Below the pieces are notes generated by a model. The model ran no database searches and was not told where the DNA came from. It worked only from the letters and a program-made list of their open reading frames with translations. Both the position numbers and the translations under genes were made by a program. Below are positions 1 through 8,077 of a DNA stretch of 37,263 bases, in pieces. Positions within the stretch are counted from its first letter, which is position 1. Every line of letters begins with the position of its first letter. This DNA comes from a gamma proteobacterium HTCC5015 (GTDB lineage: Bacteria; Pseudomonadota; Gammaproteobacteria; HTCC5015), in the NCBI GenBank assembly GCA_000155715.1, contig DS990607.1, positions 1,233 to 38,495 on the forward strand, written 5' to 3'.

Positions 1-856
1 TTTTTTTCAAAGCCCCCGAAATGCCCTCGGGGTTGCGAGTGAATTGTACGGAGGAGGCGTCGGCCAAAAACTCGCGCTGGCGGCTGACCGCCGATTTAAT
101 AATGTTGCCAAAAAATACACCGCCAAAGCCGATGGCGATCAGGCCAATGGCAAAGGCGATAATGCCGAGGTTGCCTTTGCTGTCTCGATTATTACTGCGG
201 CTGGCGCCCGTCCACCACAGCTTGTCTAGCAAGTGATAGCCGATTAAGCCGATGACTAGAATGCCGTGGAGTACACCCATTAAATGGATGTTGAGCCGCA
301 TGTCGCCGTGCACGATGTGGCTAAATTCGTGAGCCATCACGCCCTGCAGCTCGTCGCGGTCGAGTTTTTCGATAATGCCTCGGGTGGCGCCAATCACAGC
401 GTCGTCGGGACTAAAGCCCGCGGCAAAGGCGTTGATGGCGCTGTCCTCGATTACATACACCGCGGGGACGGGTGTGCCAGAGGCAATGGCCATTTCCTCG
501 ACCACATTGAGCAGTACGCGTTCGCGAGGTGTGGCGTCATTGCGGCGCACGCGACGGCCGCCCATCATCTCGGCCACGACGCGACCGCCGCCTTTTAGTT
601 GAGCCAGTTTGTAGAGACTGCCACCGCCGACGACTAAAATGACGGCGCCACTTACCAGCAGCGCGTTCTGTCCATTGAGCTGCTGCCAGACCAAGTGCCA
701 TTGAAAGCCTTGATTGGGGTCGGCTTGGATCATGCCGAGAAAGAGGGCCACTAAAAGGATGGTCATCACAATCAGTGTGAGCACAGCTAAGCTAAATAAC
801 ATCACCAGTTGGCCGGTGCGTTTTCGCGCTTGGTCTTGGTGTTCAAAAAAGTTCAT
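1..856 (-). CDS. M48-family membrane metalloprotease (HtpX-like), C-terminus cut by window edge
   Basis: Minus-strand frame open from ATG at 856 to the left edge, about 285 residues visible. Hydrophobic segments lie near residues 18-42 and 65-80. The zinc-protease motif HEFSH is at about residues 176-180, with the downstream acidic ligand region REFLAD near residue 265. This arrangement is that of the M48/HtpX family, membrane proteases that face the cytoplasm and degrade damaged membrane proteins. Further hydrophobic stretches lie between the two motifs. The gene follows lemA on the same strand with a gap of about 94 bases, a pairing seen in many bacteria and suggesting one transcript. The ribosome-binding site is weak (CGACCCC before ATG). 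The missing C-terminus means I cannot tell a short HtpX from the longer LemA-associated M48 proteins. Confidence 0.9.
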   Translation of the reverse strand, partial: MNFFEHQDQARKRTGQLVMLFSLAVLTLIVMTILLVALFLGMIQADPNQGFQWHLVWQQLNGQNALLVSGAVILVVGGGSLYKLAQLKGGGRVVAEMMGGRRVRRNDATPRERVLLNVVEEMAIASGTPVPAVYVIEDSAINAFAAGFSPDDAVIGATRGIIEKLDRDELQGVMAHEFSHIVHGDMRLNIHLMGVLHGILVIGLIGYHLLDKLWWTGASRSNNRDSKGNLGIIAFAIGLIAIGFGGVFFGNIIKSAVSRQREFLADASSVQFTRNPEGISGALKK

Positions 857-874
857 GGGGTCGCATACTGTTGG

Positions 875-930
875 GTCGGCCTTTAGGCCGACGATGTCAT
901 TGCAGGTCGGAAGTGTGGAGCACTCCCGAC
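875..930 (-). repeat. Two tandem hairpins between lemA and the M48 gene
   Basis: A perfect 7-bp stem (GTCGGCC, loop TTTA, GGCCGAC) occupies 875-892. A second imperfect stem (GTCGG-A-AGTG against CACT-C-CCGAC) occupies 906-930. Neither is followed by a T run, so they do not look like simple intrinsic terminators. They may be dispersed GTCGG-type intergenic palindromes or mRNA processing/stability elements between the two cistrons. Confidence 0.6.
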
Positions 931-950
931 GGGCCTTGCCTCACAGGGGG

Positions 951-1544
951 TTAGAAACTCACCTTGGGCGCTTCTTGAATCTGCTCACTGTCTTCGAATT
1001 CCAACAAACTGGCATATTGGCTGTGCCCGAAAAGGTTGGCAAAGAAGACGGGCGGGAAAGACTGACGGTACGTGTTGTAGCCCATTACCATGTCGTTATA
1101 GCCCTGCCGTGCGAAAGCCACTTTGTTCTCTGTCGAAGTGATTTCTTCGCTGAGTTGGCGCATATTCGTATCGGCTTTGAGGTCGGGGTAGGCTTCGACC
1201 ACAACATTCAATCGGCCCAGCGCTGAGCCCAGCGCGCCCTCTGATTTGGCCAGCTCGCCCATGGCTTGTGCATCGCCTGGGTTTTTGGCCGCATTTTGCA
1301 AGCCCTGCTGGGCGGCGTTGCGCGCGGCAATCACTTCTTCCAGGGTGCCTCGCTCGTGTTGCAAATAGGCTTTGGCGGTTTCGACGAGATTGGGAATCAG
1401 ATCGTAGCGGCGTTTGAGTTGAACTTCGATTTGCGCGAAACCATTTTCGTAGCGGTTCTTCAGGCTGACGAGTCGGTTGTAAATGCCAACGACGTAGATC
1501 ACCAATACGATGATAATCCCTAGCGTAATAAGAGCTGGAACCAT
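951..1544 (-). CDS. lemA: LemA family protein
   Basis: Encodes about 197 residues, the usual length of the LemA family. There is an N-terminal membrane segment (residues 3-23, IIIVLVIYVVGIYN region) followed by the characteristic long helical domain with NRLVSLKNRYENGFAQIEVQLKRR and DLIPNLVET motifs. LemA proteins are membrane-anchored helical-bundle proteins of poorly defined role, often next to M48 or TPM-domain genes. I chose the ATG at 1544 because AGGGGAAAA lies 5-13 bases upstream; a longer open frame to 1583 adds 13 residues lacking family character. The gene is upstream of the M48 protease on the same strand. Confidence 0.9.
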   Translation of the reverse strand: MVPALITLGIIIVLVIYVVGIYNRLVSLKNRYENGFAQIEVQLKRRYDLIPNLVETAKAYLQHERGTLEEVIAARNAAQQGLQNAAKNPGDAQAMGELAKSEGALGSALGRLNVVVEAYPDLKADTNMRQLSEEITSTENKVAFARQGYNDMVMGYNTYRQSFPPVFFANLFGHSQYASLLEFEDSEQIQEAPKVSF

Positions 1545-1645
1545 GATGTTTTCCCCTGTGACGTATGAGTTTGTTCGAAGCATTATCTACCTTGCTTTGC
1601 CAAAATCAAAGAGGGCAGGGCGGCTTAGCCGCATTGGCTCTTGTC

Positions 1646-1752
1646 GAAAAAAACACAGAGGCCACAGAGCGCACAGCACCCTATAGGACATAAAGGAACA
1701 CGGAGGGGTGGGGGCATTCCGGAAAGCGCGACGCGCTTATTCGGAACCTCTG
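1646..1752 (+). repeat. Composite intergenic repeat (CACAGAG array plus ATTCCGGAAAGCGC palindrome), copy 1
   Basis: ACACAGAG-type tandem motifs at 1647-1705 are followed by an imperfect palindrome, ATTCCGGAAAGCGC...GCGCTTATTCGGAA, at 1716-1747. The same two modules recur in the same relative order at 21175-21247 and, inverted, at 23444-23518. The CACAGAG half alone recurs at 3571-3594 (inverted), 22051-22080 and 37012-37047. It starts soon after the lemA start and lies outside any supported gene. Confidence 0.75.
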
Positions 1753-1786
1753 TATGGCGCGGCCACGGGGTTGGGTGAATTTTCAT

Positions 1787-1873
1787 GTCATTGCGAACGA
1801 AGTGAAGCAATCTGCTCATCAAGCGTACCAATAGATTGCCGCGTCGGATGCGCCTCCTCACAACAATGACGAG
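1787..1873 (+). repeat. Dispersed GTCATTGCGAACG repeat, copy 1
   Basis: Begins GTCATTGCGAACGAAGTGAA and ends near CAACAATGACGAG, with imperfect terminal inverted repeats (GTCATTGCGA / ...AATGAC). A clearly related copy is at 6220-6296. In both places a copy of the GTTTTAAGCC/ATTCCCGCGC repeat lies downstream, so the two modules travel as a pair. Confidence 0.75.
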
Positions 1874-1988
1874 TTTTAAGCCTTACCTACTTTTAAACAA
1901 TGAGTCATTCCCGCGCAGGCGGGAATCTAGCGTCTTTGAGTGAGTGGGGTCGTAAAGCCACTGGGCTCCCGCCTGCGCGGGAGCGACG
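1873..1988 (+). repeat. Palindromic repeat with dRS3-like core, copy 1
   Basis: About 116 bp starting GTTTTAAGCC and ending GGAGCGACG. It contains a perfect 15-bp inverted repeat, CCCGCGCAGGCGGGA (1910-1924) against TCCCGCCTGCGCGGG (1967-1981). Its left arm fits the pattern ATTCCC-N8-GGGAAT (1907-1926), the published form of the neisserial dRS3 repeat. Highly similar copies lie at 6026-6145 and 6337-6452. Confidence 0.8.
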
Positions 1989-2112
1989 CTGCGAAGGTCG
2001 GCAAGTGCCTCCTCGAAATGACAGGGAAGCCGGCACAGGTGTCGGGCTAAATCCCAACCCGTGGTTAATGGCCCGAGCCGTGATAGGCTCAGTTAAAAAA
2101 GGAAGCGAGACT

Positions 2113-2529
2113 ATGTTGGCGACTTTGCTGATTTCCATAGCGACTCTGTTGTTGGCTGTGCTGGTGCACTATGAGGCGCTGCGGTTATTTGGGCAGCGTT
2201 TTCCTAGGGCAGTGCACTACCACCGCTACGGTATTGCCCTTCTGCTGATTGGGGCTATTGTCGCTCATGTTATTGAGATCTGGCTGTTTGCGGCGGCCTA
2301 CTGGGTGCTGGTACAAGTTCCCGACGCGGGCCGCGTCGAGGGGGCGTCGCAGTTTCTCGATTATGTCTACTTTTCTTTCGTCAATTTTACGACCTTGGGC
2401 TATGGCGATTTAACGCCGACGGGTTACATCCGCTTTCTCGCCGGAACAGAAGGTTTGGCGGGGTTTGTTTTAATTACTTGGACGGCTTCCTTTCTCTATG
2501 TGCAAATGGGGCGTTTGTGGAAGGATTGA
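2113..2529 (+). CDS. Small two-TM potassium-channel-like protein (Ion_trans_2 type)
   Basis: 138 residues. The segment FVNFTTLGYGDLTPTG contains the K+-channel selectivity filter signature T-L-G-Y-G-D (residues 94-99), preceded by a pore helix and flanked by hydrophobic segments at about 2-18, 40-65 and 112-130. No regulatory RCK or cyclic-nucleotide domain follows, so it is a minimal pore-domain protein that would assemble as an oligomer in the inner membrane. The ATG at 2113 has GGAAGCGAG just upstream. An in-frame upstream GTG/ATG would add about 70 residues translated from the intergenic repeat and is not credible. It converges on metR with only 7 bases between stops. Ion specificity is inferred from the filter, not proven. 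Confidence 0.85.
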   Translation: MLATLLISIATLLLAVLVHYEALRLFGQRFPRAVHYHRYGIALLLIGAIVAHVIEIWLFAAAYWVLVQVPDAGRVEGASQFLDYVYFSFVNFTTLGYGDLTPTGYIRFLAGTEGLAGFVLITWTASFLYVQMGRLWKD

Positions 2530-2536
2530 ACCGAGG

Positions 2537-3454
2537 CTAAACGCCTTTAATGTCTTTCAAAACCTTAAAAGCGGTTTGTTGGGCGTCCTGCAAAAAAGCC
2601 GACATATAGGCCAGTTCTAAGTCGCTTTTGCGAACGGCGGCGTAGACGGTGCCCCAGAGTCCGTTTTCACCCAGCGGCCGCGCTGTGACATAGCCTTTGT
2701 CGAGATAATCGGTCAGCACCCAGTTCGGCAGAGCGGCCACGCCGCGGCCACTGGCGACCAGCTGCATAATCATGGCCGTTAACTCAGCCGTGCGGCGCCC
2801 TTCGGGGGCGACCTGTGCGGGGTTTAGAAAGTCTCGATAGATGTCTAAGCGCGCGGTTTCCACAGGGTAGGTGATGAGGGTTTGATCGCTTAAATGTTCG
2901 GCTTTAATGCGCTTCTCTTTGTTTAATGGGTTGTTTTTATCTAAGGCGAGCAGCGCTTGATAGCCGAACAGCGGTTCAAAGTGCACGCCTTGCAAGTCTT
3001 GTGGGTCCGAGGTGACGACGAGGTCGACCTGACCGCGCGTTAGTGCGGCGAGGGGTTCGAAGGCAAAGCCGACAGAGATATCCATTTCTACTTCGGGCCA
3101 CTCGTTTCGGTAGATATCCATGGTGGGCATTAGCCACTCGAAGCAGCTGTGGCACTCCATGGCCACATGCAAGCGCCCCTGGCTGCCGCCCGCCAATTGG
3201 CGAAGTTCCCGCTCTGCGGTGTTAATGCGGGGTAGGATTTCATCGGCCAAACTCAGCAAGCGTAGCCCCAGCGGCGTAAATTGCAGCGGCTTGCTCTTTC
3301 GAATGAATAGGGGGGCTTCGTAGTAGTGCTCGATGGCTTTGACTTGATGGGACAGTGCCGATTGCGTTTGATGCAAACGCAGAGCCGCCTTGGCTAGGTT
3401 GCCGCACTCGCGAAGCGTGCTGAGCGTTTTCAAATGGCGTATTTCCAAAAACAT
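2537..3454 (-). CDS. metR: LysR-type transcriptional regulator, MetR-like
   Basis: 305 residues, normal for LysR regulators. The N-terminal winged helix-turn-helix spans about residues 1-60 (FLEIRHLKTLSTLRECGNLAKAA then LHQTQSALSHQVKAIE), followed by the periplasmic-binding-like effector domain, where MetR of enterobacteria senses homocysteine. It is divergent from metE, the classical MetR target, which is the main reason for the specific name. I chose ATG 3454 because the helix-turn-helix begins right there; the frame upstream to 3568 encodes unrelated residues from a CTCTCCC-type repeat. Expected role: homocysteine-dependent activation of metE and negative autoregulation. Confidence 0.88.
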   Translation of the reverse strand: MFLEIRHLKTLSTLRECGNLAKAALRLHQTQSALSHQVKAIEHYYEAPLFIRKSKPLQFTPLGLRLLSLADEILPRINTAERELRQLAGGSQGRLHVAMECHSCFEWLMPTMDIYRNEWPEVEMDISVGFAFEPLAALTRGQVDLVVTSDPQDLQGVHFEPLFGYQALLALDKNNPLNKEKRIKAEHLSDQTLITYPVETARLDIYRDFLNPAQVAPEGRRTAELTAMIMQLVASGRGVAALPNWVLTDYLDKGYVTARPLGENGLWGTVYAAVRKSDLELAYMSAFLQDAQQTAFKVLKDIKGV

Positions 3455-3693
3455 GGGTGGCTCCGATTGGTCTGGTGGGTTCGCCATAGAGGCGCAGCGT
3501 TTTCCGTCCGAAGCGATGACGCTCCCTCTCCCCCGGCCCCTCTCCCGAGATGGAAGAGGGGTGATCAATACACTCTGTGTTCTCTGTGGCGAGCATTAAA
3601 CGTGAATTAAATTACAGATTAAATTGAAAAACAATCGTTTGATTCATGTTTGTGTGAGTTTAACAATAGCGACCATCATCAATGGAGGTTGCT
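3455..3693. promoter_or_regulatory. metR-metE divergent control region
   Basis: 239 bp between divergent starts. The metE-proximal part (3600-3660) is AT-rich and contains half-sites of the MetR consensus TGAA-N5-TTCA. The nearest single-site match is TGAATTAAATTAC (3603-3615), with two mismatches; TGAA (3635) and TTCA (3653) are spaced too far apart to form one site. The metR-proximal half holds a CCCTCTCCC/GAGGGG palindromic stretch and an inverted CACAGAG-type repeat. Regulation by MetR is expected from the family; the exact operator is not certain. Confidence 0.45.
3571..3594 (-). repeat. CACAGAG-type repeat, inverted copy
   Basis: The plus strand reads CACTCTGTGTTCTCTGTGGC, the reverse complement of the GCCACAGAGAACACAGAG module seen at 1646, 21175, 22051 and 23489. 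It is not accompanied here by the ATTCCGG palindrome. Confidence 0.6.
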
Positions 3694-6015
3694 ATGACTG
3701 CACATATTTTGGGGTTTCCGCGTATTGGCGCGAAACGTGAAACAAAAAAAGCCGTTGAGGCTTTTTGGCGCGGCGAGATTGACCGCGACACCTTGCAACA
3801 GCGCGGTGCCGAAGTGCGCGCCGACGCCTGGCGCCGCCAGTCTGAGGCGGGGCTGGACTTTGTCACGGTGGGGGATTTCTCATGGTACGACGGCGTGCTC
3901 GACACCAGCGCGCGCCTGGGTGTGGTTCCACCTCGCTTCCAAGGTGTGGGAGCCGAGGCGGGTAGAGCCACCACCGTCGATCTCGATACCTATTTTCGCA
4001 TGGCCCGAGGGCGCGGGGTCGAGAGCGGCGGTGGCGATACCTTCGCCTGTGAAATGACCAAATGGTTTGATACGAACTATCACTACTTGGTGCCCGAATT
4101 TTTTGCCGAGCAACGCTTTGCACTCAATATCGACGATTTGCTGACTCAGATTGAAGAGGCAAAAGCCTTGGGGCACAACGTGAAGCCGACCATTTTGGGG
4201 CCGCTGAGTTATCTCTACTTGGGTAAAGAGCAAGAGTCCGGCTTTGATCGTCTATCACTTTTGGAGCGTTTGCTGCCGGTTTACAGCGATTGGCTGGGGC
4301 AACTGGCAGATGCGGGCGCAGAGTGGGTGCAAATCGACGAACCGATTTTGGCACTCGATTTGCCGAGCGATTGGCAGCAGGCGTTCGAGCGCGCCTACAA
4401 CATTTTACAGGCGGCACCCGTCCGCCTCTTGTTGGCGACCTATTTCGGTGAACTGGGGGCGAACACGCACACCGCGCTGAGCTTGCCAGTGGCGGGATTG
4501 CACATTGATTTAGTGCGCGGTGCCGATCAGTTGCAAGGCGTTTTGGATCGTTTGTCGCCTTACAAAATATTGTCGTTGGGCGCAGTCGACGGTCGCAACA
4601 TTTGGAAGTCCGATCTCTCGGCTGTTTTGCCCACTCTACAAAAGGCGAGAGAGCAGCTGGGTGATCGTCTGTGGGTGTCGGCCTCGTGTTCATTGCTGCA
4701 CACGCCGGTCGATCTGGCCTCCGAGCGCGGCGGTTTAGATGAAGAACTGCTCAGTTGGCTGTCGTTTGCCACGCAAAAGCTACATGAGATTGTCGTGCTG
4801 AATAGTGCGGTTCACACGGGAGCACACAGTGTTGGCGACGCGCTGGCAGACAATGCTAAAGCGATTGCCTCGCGCAGGCAGTCCTCGCGTATTCACAAGC
4901 CCGTCGTGGCCGAGCGCCTTGCCGCCGTCAAAGCGAGTGATAGCCAGCGACGCAGTGGCTATGTAGAGCGCGCAGCGGCTCAGAGAACGCATCTTGATTT
5001 GCCTCTTTTTCCCACGACGACCATTGGCTCATTCCCGCAAACACCCGAGATTCGTCGCGCTCGTCGCGATGTTAAGCGCGGCGATTTATCGGCGGATGAT
5101 TACCAGAAACAAATGGAGGCCGAAATTACGCAAGCGGTGCGCGCTCAAGAAGATTACGGTCTCGACGTGTTGGTTCACGGTGAAGCCGAGCGCAACGACA
5201 TGGTGGAATACTTTGGCGAGCTACTCGACGGTTTTGCCTTTAGCAAAAATGGCTGGGTACAAAGCTACGGATCGCGCTGTGTGAAGCCACCGATTATTTT
5301 TGGCGATGTCAGTCGACCCGCCGCGATGACGGTGGCGTGGTCGCGCTTCGCCCAGTCGCTGACGGATAAACCGATGAAGGGCATGCTGACCGGGCCTGTG
5401 ACGATTTTGCAGTGGTCGTTTGTACGCGATGATCAACCGCGTGAAACCAGCTGCCGCCAGATCGCCCTCGCGCTGCGCGATGAGGTTCTCGACCTTGAGG
5501 AAGCGGGCATTGGCTCCATTCAAGTTGACGAGCCCGCTCTGCGCGAGGGGTTGCCACTGCGTCGAGCGGAATGGCAAGCGTATCTCGACTGGGCGGTTGA
5601 GTGCTTCCGTTTGGCAGTGAGCGGCGTGCGCGATGAAACTCAGATTCACACACACATGTGTTACGCCGAGTTCAACGACATTATTGAATCGATTGCCGCT
5701 CTAGATGCGGATGTGATCACCATTGAAACCTCTCGCTCGAATATGGAATTGCTCGATGCGTTTGCGGACTTTAACTATCCGAATGAAATAGGGCCTGGTG
5801 TTTACGATATTCACTCGCCACGCGTGCCCAATGAGGAGGAAATGGTGGCTTTGATGGAGAAGGCGGCGGAATTGATTCCCGCCGAGCGCCTGTGGGTCAA
5901 CCCCGATTGTGGTCTTAAAACCCGCGGCTGGCCAGAGACCGAGGCGGCGCTTAAAGCCATGGTGGCAGCGGCGCGAACTCTGCGTCAAAAACACCTAGCG
6001 AGTAAAGCGGGGTAG
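3694..6015 (+). CDS. metE: Cobalamin-independent methionine synthase (5-methyltetrahydropteroyltriglutamate-homocysteine methyltransferase)
   Basis: 773 residues, compared with 753 in E. coli MetE. It transfers the methyl group of 5-methyl-tetrahydrofolate to homocysteine in the cytoplasm, the last step of methionine synthesis. The N-terminal folate-binding half starts [10 protein letters not shown]-like ([15 protein letters not shown]) and the C-terminal catalytic half starts near residue 435 ([17 protein letters not shown]). The zinc ligands are all present: His654 and Cys656 in [11 protein letters not shown], Glu678 in VITIETSRS, Cys739 in [12 protein letters not shown] prefer ATG 3694 because GGAGG sits at 3684-3688, five bases upstream; the ATG at 3682 overlaps that ribosome-binding site. 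Divergent from metR. A repeat block follows the stop. Confidence 0.97.
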   Translation: MTAHILGFPRIGAKRETKKAVEAFWRGEIDRDTLQQRGAEVRADAWRRQSEAGLDFVTVGDFSWYDGVLDTSARLGVVPPRFQGVGAEAGRATTVDLDTYFRMARGRGVESGGGDTFACEMTKWFDTNYHYLVPEFFAEQRFALNIDDLLTQIEEAKALGHNVKPTILGPLSYLYLGKEQESGFDRLSLLERLLPVYSDWLGQLADAGAEWVQIDEPILALDLPSDWQQAFERAYNILQAAPVRLLLATYFGELGANTHTALSLPVAGLHIDLVRGADQLQGVLDRLSPYKILSLGAVDGRNIWKSDLSAVLPTLQKAREQLGDRLWVSASCSLLHTPVDLASERGGLDEELLSWLSFATQKLHEIVVLNSAVHTGAHSVGDALADNAKAIASRRQSSRIHKPVVAERLAAVKASDSQRRSGYVERAAAQRTHLDLPLFPTTTIGSFPQTPEIRRARRDVKRGDLSADDYQKQMEAEITQAVRAQEDYGLDVLVHGEAERNDMVEYFGELLDGFAFSKNGWVQSYGSRCVKPPIIFGDVSRPAAMTVAWSRFAQSLTDKPMKGMLTGPVTILQWSFVRDDQPRETSCRQIALALRDEVLDLEEAGIGSIQVDEPALREGLPLRRAEWQAYLDWAVECFRLAVSGVRDETQIHTHMCYAEFNDIIESIAALDADVITIETSRSNMELLDAFADFNYPNEIGPGVYDIHSPRVPNEEEMVALMEKAAELIPAERLWVNPDCGLKTRGWPETEAALKAMVAAARTLRQKHLASKAG

Positions 6016-6025
6016 TGGTAGATCG

Positions 6026-6145
6026 AGTTTTAAGCCTCGCCTACTTTTTAAAAAAAGCGGGTCATTCCCGCGCAGGCGGGAATCCAGCGTCTTTGATTGA
6101 GTGGAGTAGCCAAGCCACTGGGCTCCCGCCTGCGCGTGAGCGACG
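6026..6145 (+). repeat. Palindromic repeat with dRS3-like core, copy 2
   Basis: GTTTTAAGCC...ATTCCCGCGCAGGCGGGAAT...CTCCCGCCTGCGCG. The core at 6064-6083 matches ATTCCC-N8-GGGAAT exactly. The right arm differs from copy 1 by one base near its end (GCGCGTGAG). It begins only about 10 bases after the metE stop. Confidence 0.8.
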
Positions 6146-6219
6146 TTGGAGGGGCGGAAACGATAGTGAGGTGTTGCATGCGAAGGTCGGCTACGCCGCC
6201 TCGCAATGATGAGTGAGCT

Positions 6220-6296
6220 GTCATTGCGAACGCAGTGAAGCAATCTGCTTATCAAGCGCCCAACAGATTACGTCGCCTGCGGCTCGTAATGACGAG
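6220..6296 (+). repeat. Dispersed GTCATTGCGAACG repeat, copy 2
   Basis: Starts GTCATTGCGAACGCAGTGAA and ends GGCTCGTAATGACGAG, with terminal inverted repeats (GTCATTGCGA / TCGTAATGAC, one mismatch). It is the partner of 1787-1873. Just upstream (6176-6216) lies a related half-element containing CTCGCAATGATGAG. Confidence 0.75.
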
Positions 6297-6336
6297 AGTC
6301 GTGTAGATGACTGTACCTATGACTTGTAATGACGGC

Positions 6337-6452
6337 GTTTTAAGCCGTGCCTACTTTAAAAGAACGAGTCATTCCCGCGCAGGCGGGAGTCCAGCGTCTT
6401 TGATTGAGTGGAGTAGCCAAGCCACTGGGCTCCCGCCTACGCGGGAGCGACG
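6337..6452 (+). repeat. Palindromic repeat with dRS3-like core, copy 3
   Basis: Same organisation as 1873-1988 and 6026-6145. The core at 6371-6390 is ATTCCC-N8-GGGAGT, one base off the dRS3 pattern. The right arm reads CTCCCGCCTACGCGGGAG. The remainder of the interval to the amidase stop (6453-6524) repeats GAGCGACGGTGG/GGAACGATGGTGG-like words and holds no gene. Confidence 0.78.
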
Positions 6453-6524
6453 GTGGTGAGGCGAGAGCGACGGTTGTGGCACGGGAACGATGGTGGGACG
6501 CTACATGCGAAGGTTAGCTATACC

Positions 6525-8003
6525 TCACTTGGGCAGCGGGGTGAACAGCTTGGCTTTTTCTAGCTGAGCCGCAAGGCCGAACAGGGTGTGCTCATCACAC
6601 ATGCGGCCATAAAACTGCATACCGATGGGCAGACCCGACGGGCTCATTGCCAGCGGCGTCGACATGGCGGGTAGACCGGAAATATTGCCGAGGATCGTAA
6701 AGGCCATTTTGCGCAGTACAGGCAGAGCCATGGGTGCAACGATGCCGCTGTTGAACAAAAAGCGACCGATGTTAAAGCGACTAGAGAGCGTCATAAGCGT
6801 TTCATCAAGGGCGCTTGGAGGCAGTACGCCGTGGGGTACGGCGGTGCTGGGAACCGTTGGGCAGAGCATGACATCGTACTGTTCTAGCAGCAGTCCAGCC
6901 GCGCGACTGATGTTAAACCACTCCTGCTTGGCTTGAACCAAGTCGGACGCTTTGAACGAACGCCCCAACATGGCCATGTTTTTCGTGGAGGGCTCTAGCT
7001 GGCGCGCGGCGGCATCGCCAAAATCGCGGCGGATGTTTTGTTCGGTCGCGGCAGTATGGGCGCAGACCACCACAAAAAAAGCGCGCCAGAAGCGTTCCGG
7101 GTCGATGTCTGGCTTGGCTTCTTCGACGCGGTGGCCCAAAGACTCCAGTTGTTTGGCAGTTTGGTCTAAAGCCTCTAGTACGTCTTTGTCGACACTGACG
7201 CCGGGCACCATGGGGGTGCGTGTTAAGGCGATACGCAGTGGTTTGCAGTCTTCCTGCGTTGCGCTGAGAAAGGTCTTTTCGGGGCGCGCAATGTGATAGG
7301 GAGCTCCGGTTTCATAGCCGGCGGTGATGTCTAGCATAGCGGCGCTATCGCGCACTGAGCGCGTGAGCACATGCTCGGTGGCCGCGCCATCCCAGCTCTC
7401 GCCGACATCGGGTCCCGCGGGATTGCGGCCGCGGGAGGGTTTTAAGCCAAACACGCCGCACCACGCTGAGGGGAATCGAATCGAGCCACCGCCATCGCCG
7501 CCCGAGGCCATGGGCACCATGCGAGAGGCCACGGCGGCGGCGCTGCCTCCCGATGAGCCGCCCGTGCTGTATCCCGATTTCCACGGGTTGTGCGCTACGC
7601 CGTGAGCTTTGGGCTCCGTCGTGATGATCAGGCCCAGCTCGGGGGTGTTGGTTTTGGCAAAAAAATTCACGCCACTGCTGCGATAGCGTGCCGCCAGTGT
7701 GGTGTCTTGGGGCGGTACCCATTGCACGCCTCGGCTGCCCATGCTGAGCGGCTCGCCGGCACAGGCGTTCATTAAATCTTTCAAGACAAAGGGAACACCT
7801 TGGAAGGGGCCCTCGGGAAGGCCGCGATCAACGGCGTTGCGGGCGCGTTCATCAAAGCGGTGAATGACGGCGTTGAGCGATGGGTTGACCGCATCGACTC
7901 GGGCTATGGCGGCCTCTAGCAATTCCGAAGCACTGACCTCTCCCTTGCGAACCAACTCGCCTAGGCCTAAAGCATCGTATTGTGCGTATTCAGTAAATGT
8001 CAT
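6525..8003 (-). CDS. Amidase-signature family hydrolase
   Basis: 492 residues, a typical length. The Ser-Ser-Lys triad of the amidase signature family is visible: Lys75 in FVLKDLMNA, Ser150 in STGGSSGG and Ser174 in DGGGSIRFPS. These enzymes hydrolyse carbon-nitrogen bonds of amides. The overall layout resembles aryl/acyl amidases and 6-aminohexanoate cyclic-dimer hydrolase more than GatA, and no gatB/gatC neighbours exist. Substrate is unknown. It is the last gene of a minus-strand run, 74 bases after the short-chain dehydrogenase. The ATG at 8003 has no strong ribosome-binding site, so translation may depend partly on the upstream gene. Confidence 0.9.
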   Translation of the reverse strand: MTFTEYAQYDALGLGELVRKGEVSASELLEAAIARVDAVNPSLNAVIHRFDERARNAVDRGLPEGPFQGVPFVLKDLMNACAGEPLSMGSRGVQWVPPQDTTLAARYRSSGVNFFAKTNTPELGLIITTEPKAHGVAHNPWKSGYSTGGSSGGSAAAVASRMVPMASGGDGGGSIRFPSAWCGVFGLKPSRGRNPAGPDVGESWDGAATEHVLTRSVRDSAAMLDITAGYETGAPYHIARPEKTFLSATQEDCKPLRIALTRTPMVPGVSVDKDVLEALDQTAKQLESLGHRVEEAKPDIDPERFWRAFFVVVCAHTAATEQNIRRDFGDAAARQLEPSTKNMAMLGRSFKASDLVQAKQEWFNISRAAGLLLEQYDVMLCPTVPSTAVPHGVLPPSALDETLMTLSSRFNIGRFLFNSGIVAPMALPVLRKMAFTILGNISGLPAMSTPLAMSPSGLPIGMQFYGRMCDEHTLFGLAAQLEKAKLFTPLPK

Positions 8004-8077
8004 GGTCTTGTCTACGGTGATGGTGTTTAAGGGAAGTCATTAAGTGCTTATGGTGCTTTAAGCGTGTGATGCAGCGA

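Noticed and set aside
1900-2112. N-terminal extension of the channel gene by about 71 residues, in frame
   Set aside because: The extension is translated from the dispersed palindromic repeat, and a good start with ribosome-binding site exists at 2113.
3240-3596. 118-residue frame overlapping the start of metR
   Set aside because: Wrong frame inside metR, and its beginning comes from CACAGAG and CTCTCCC-type repeats.
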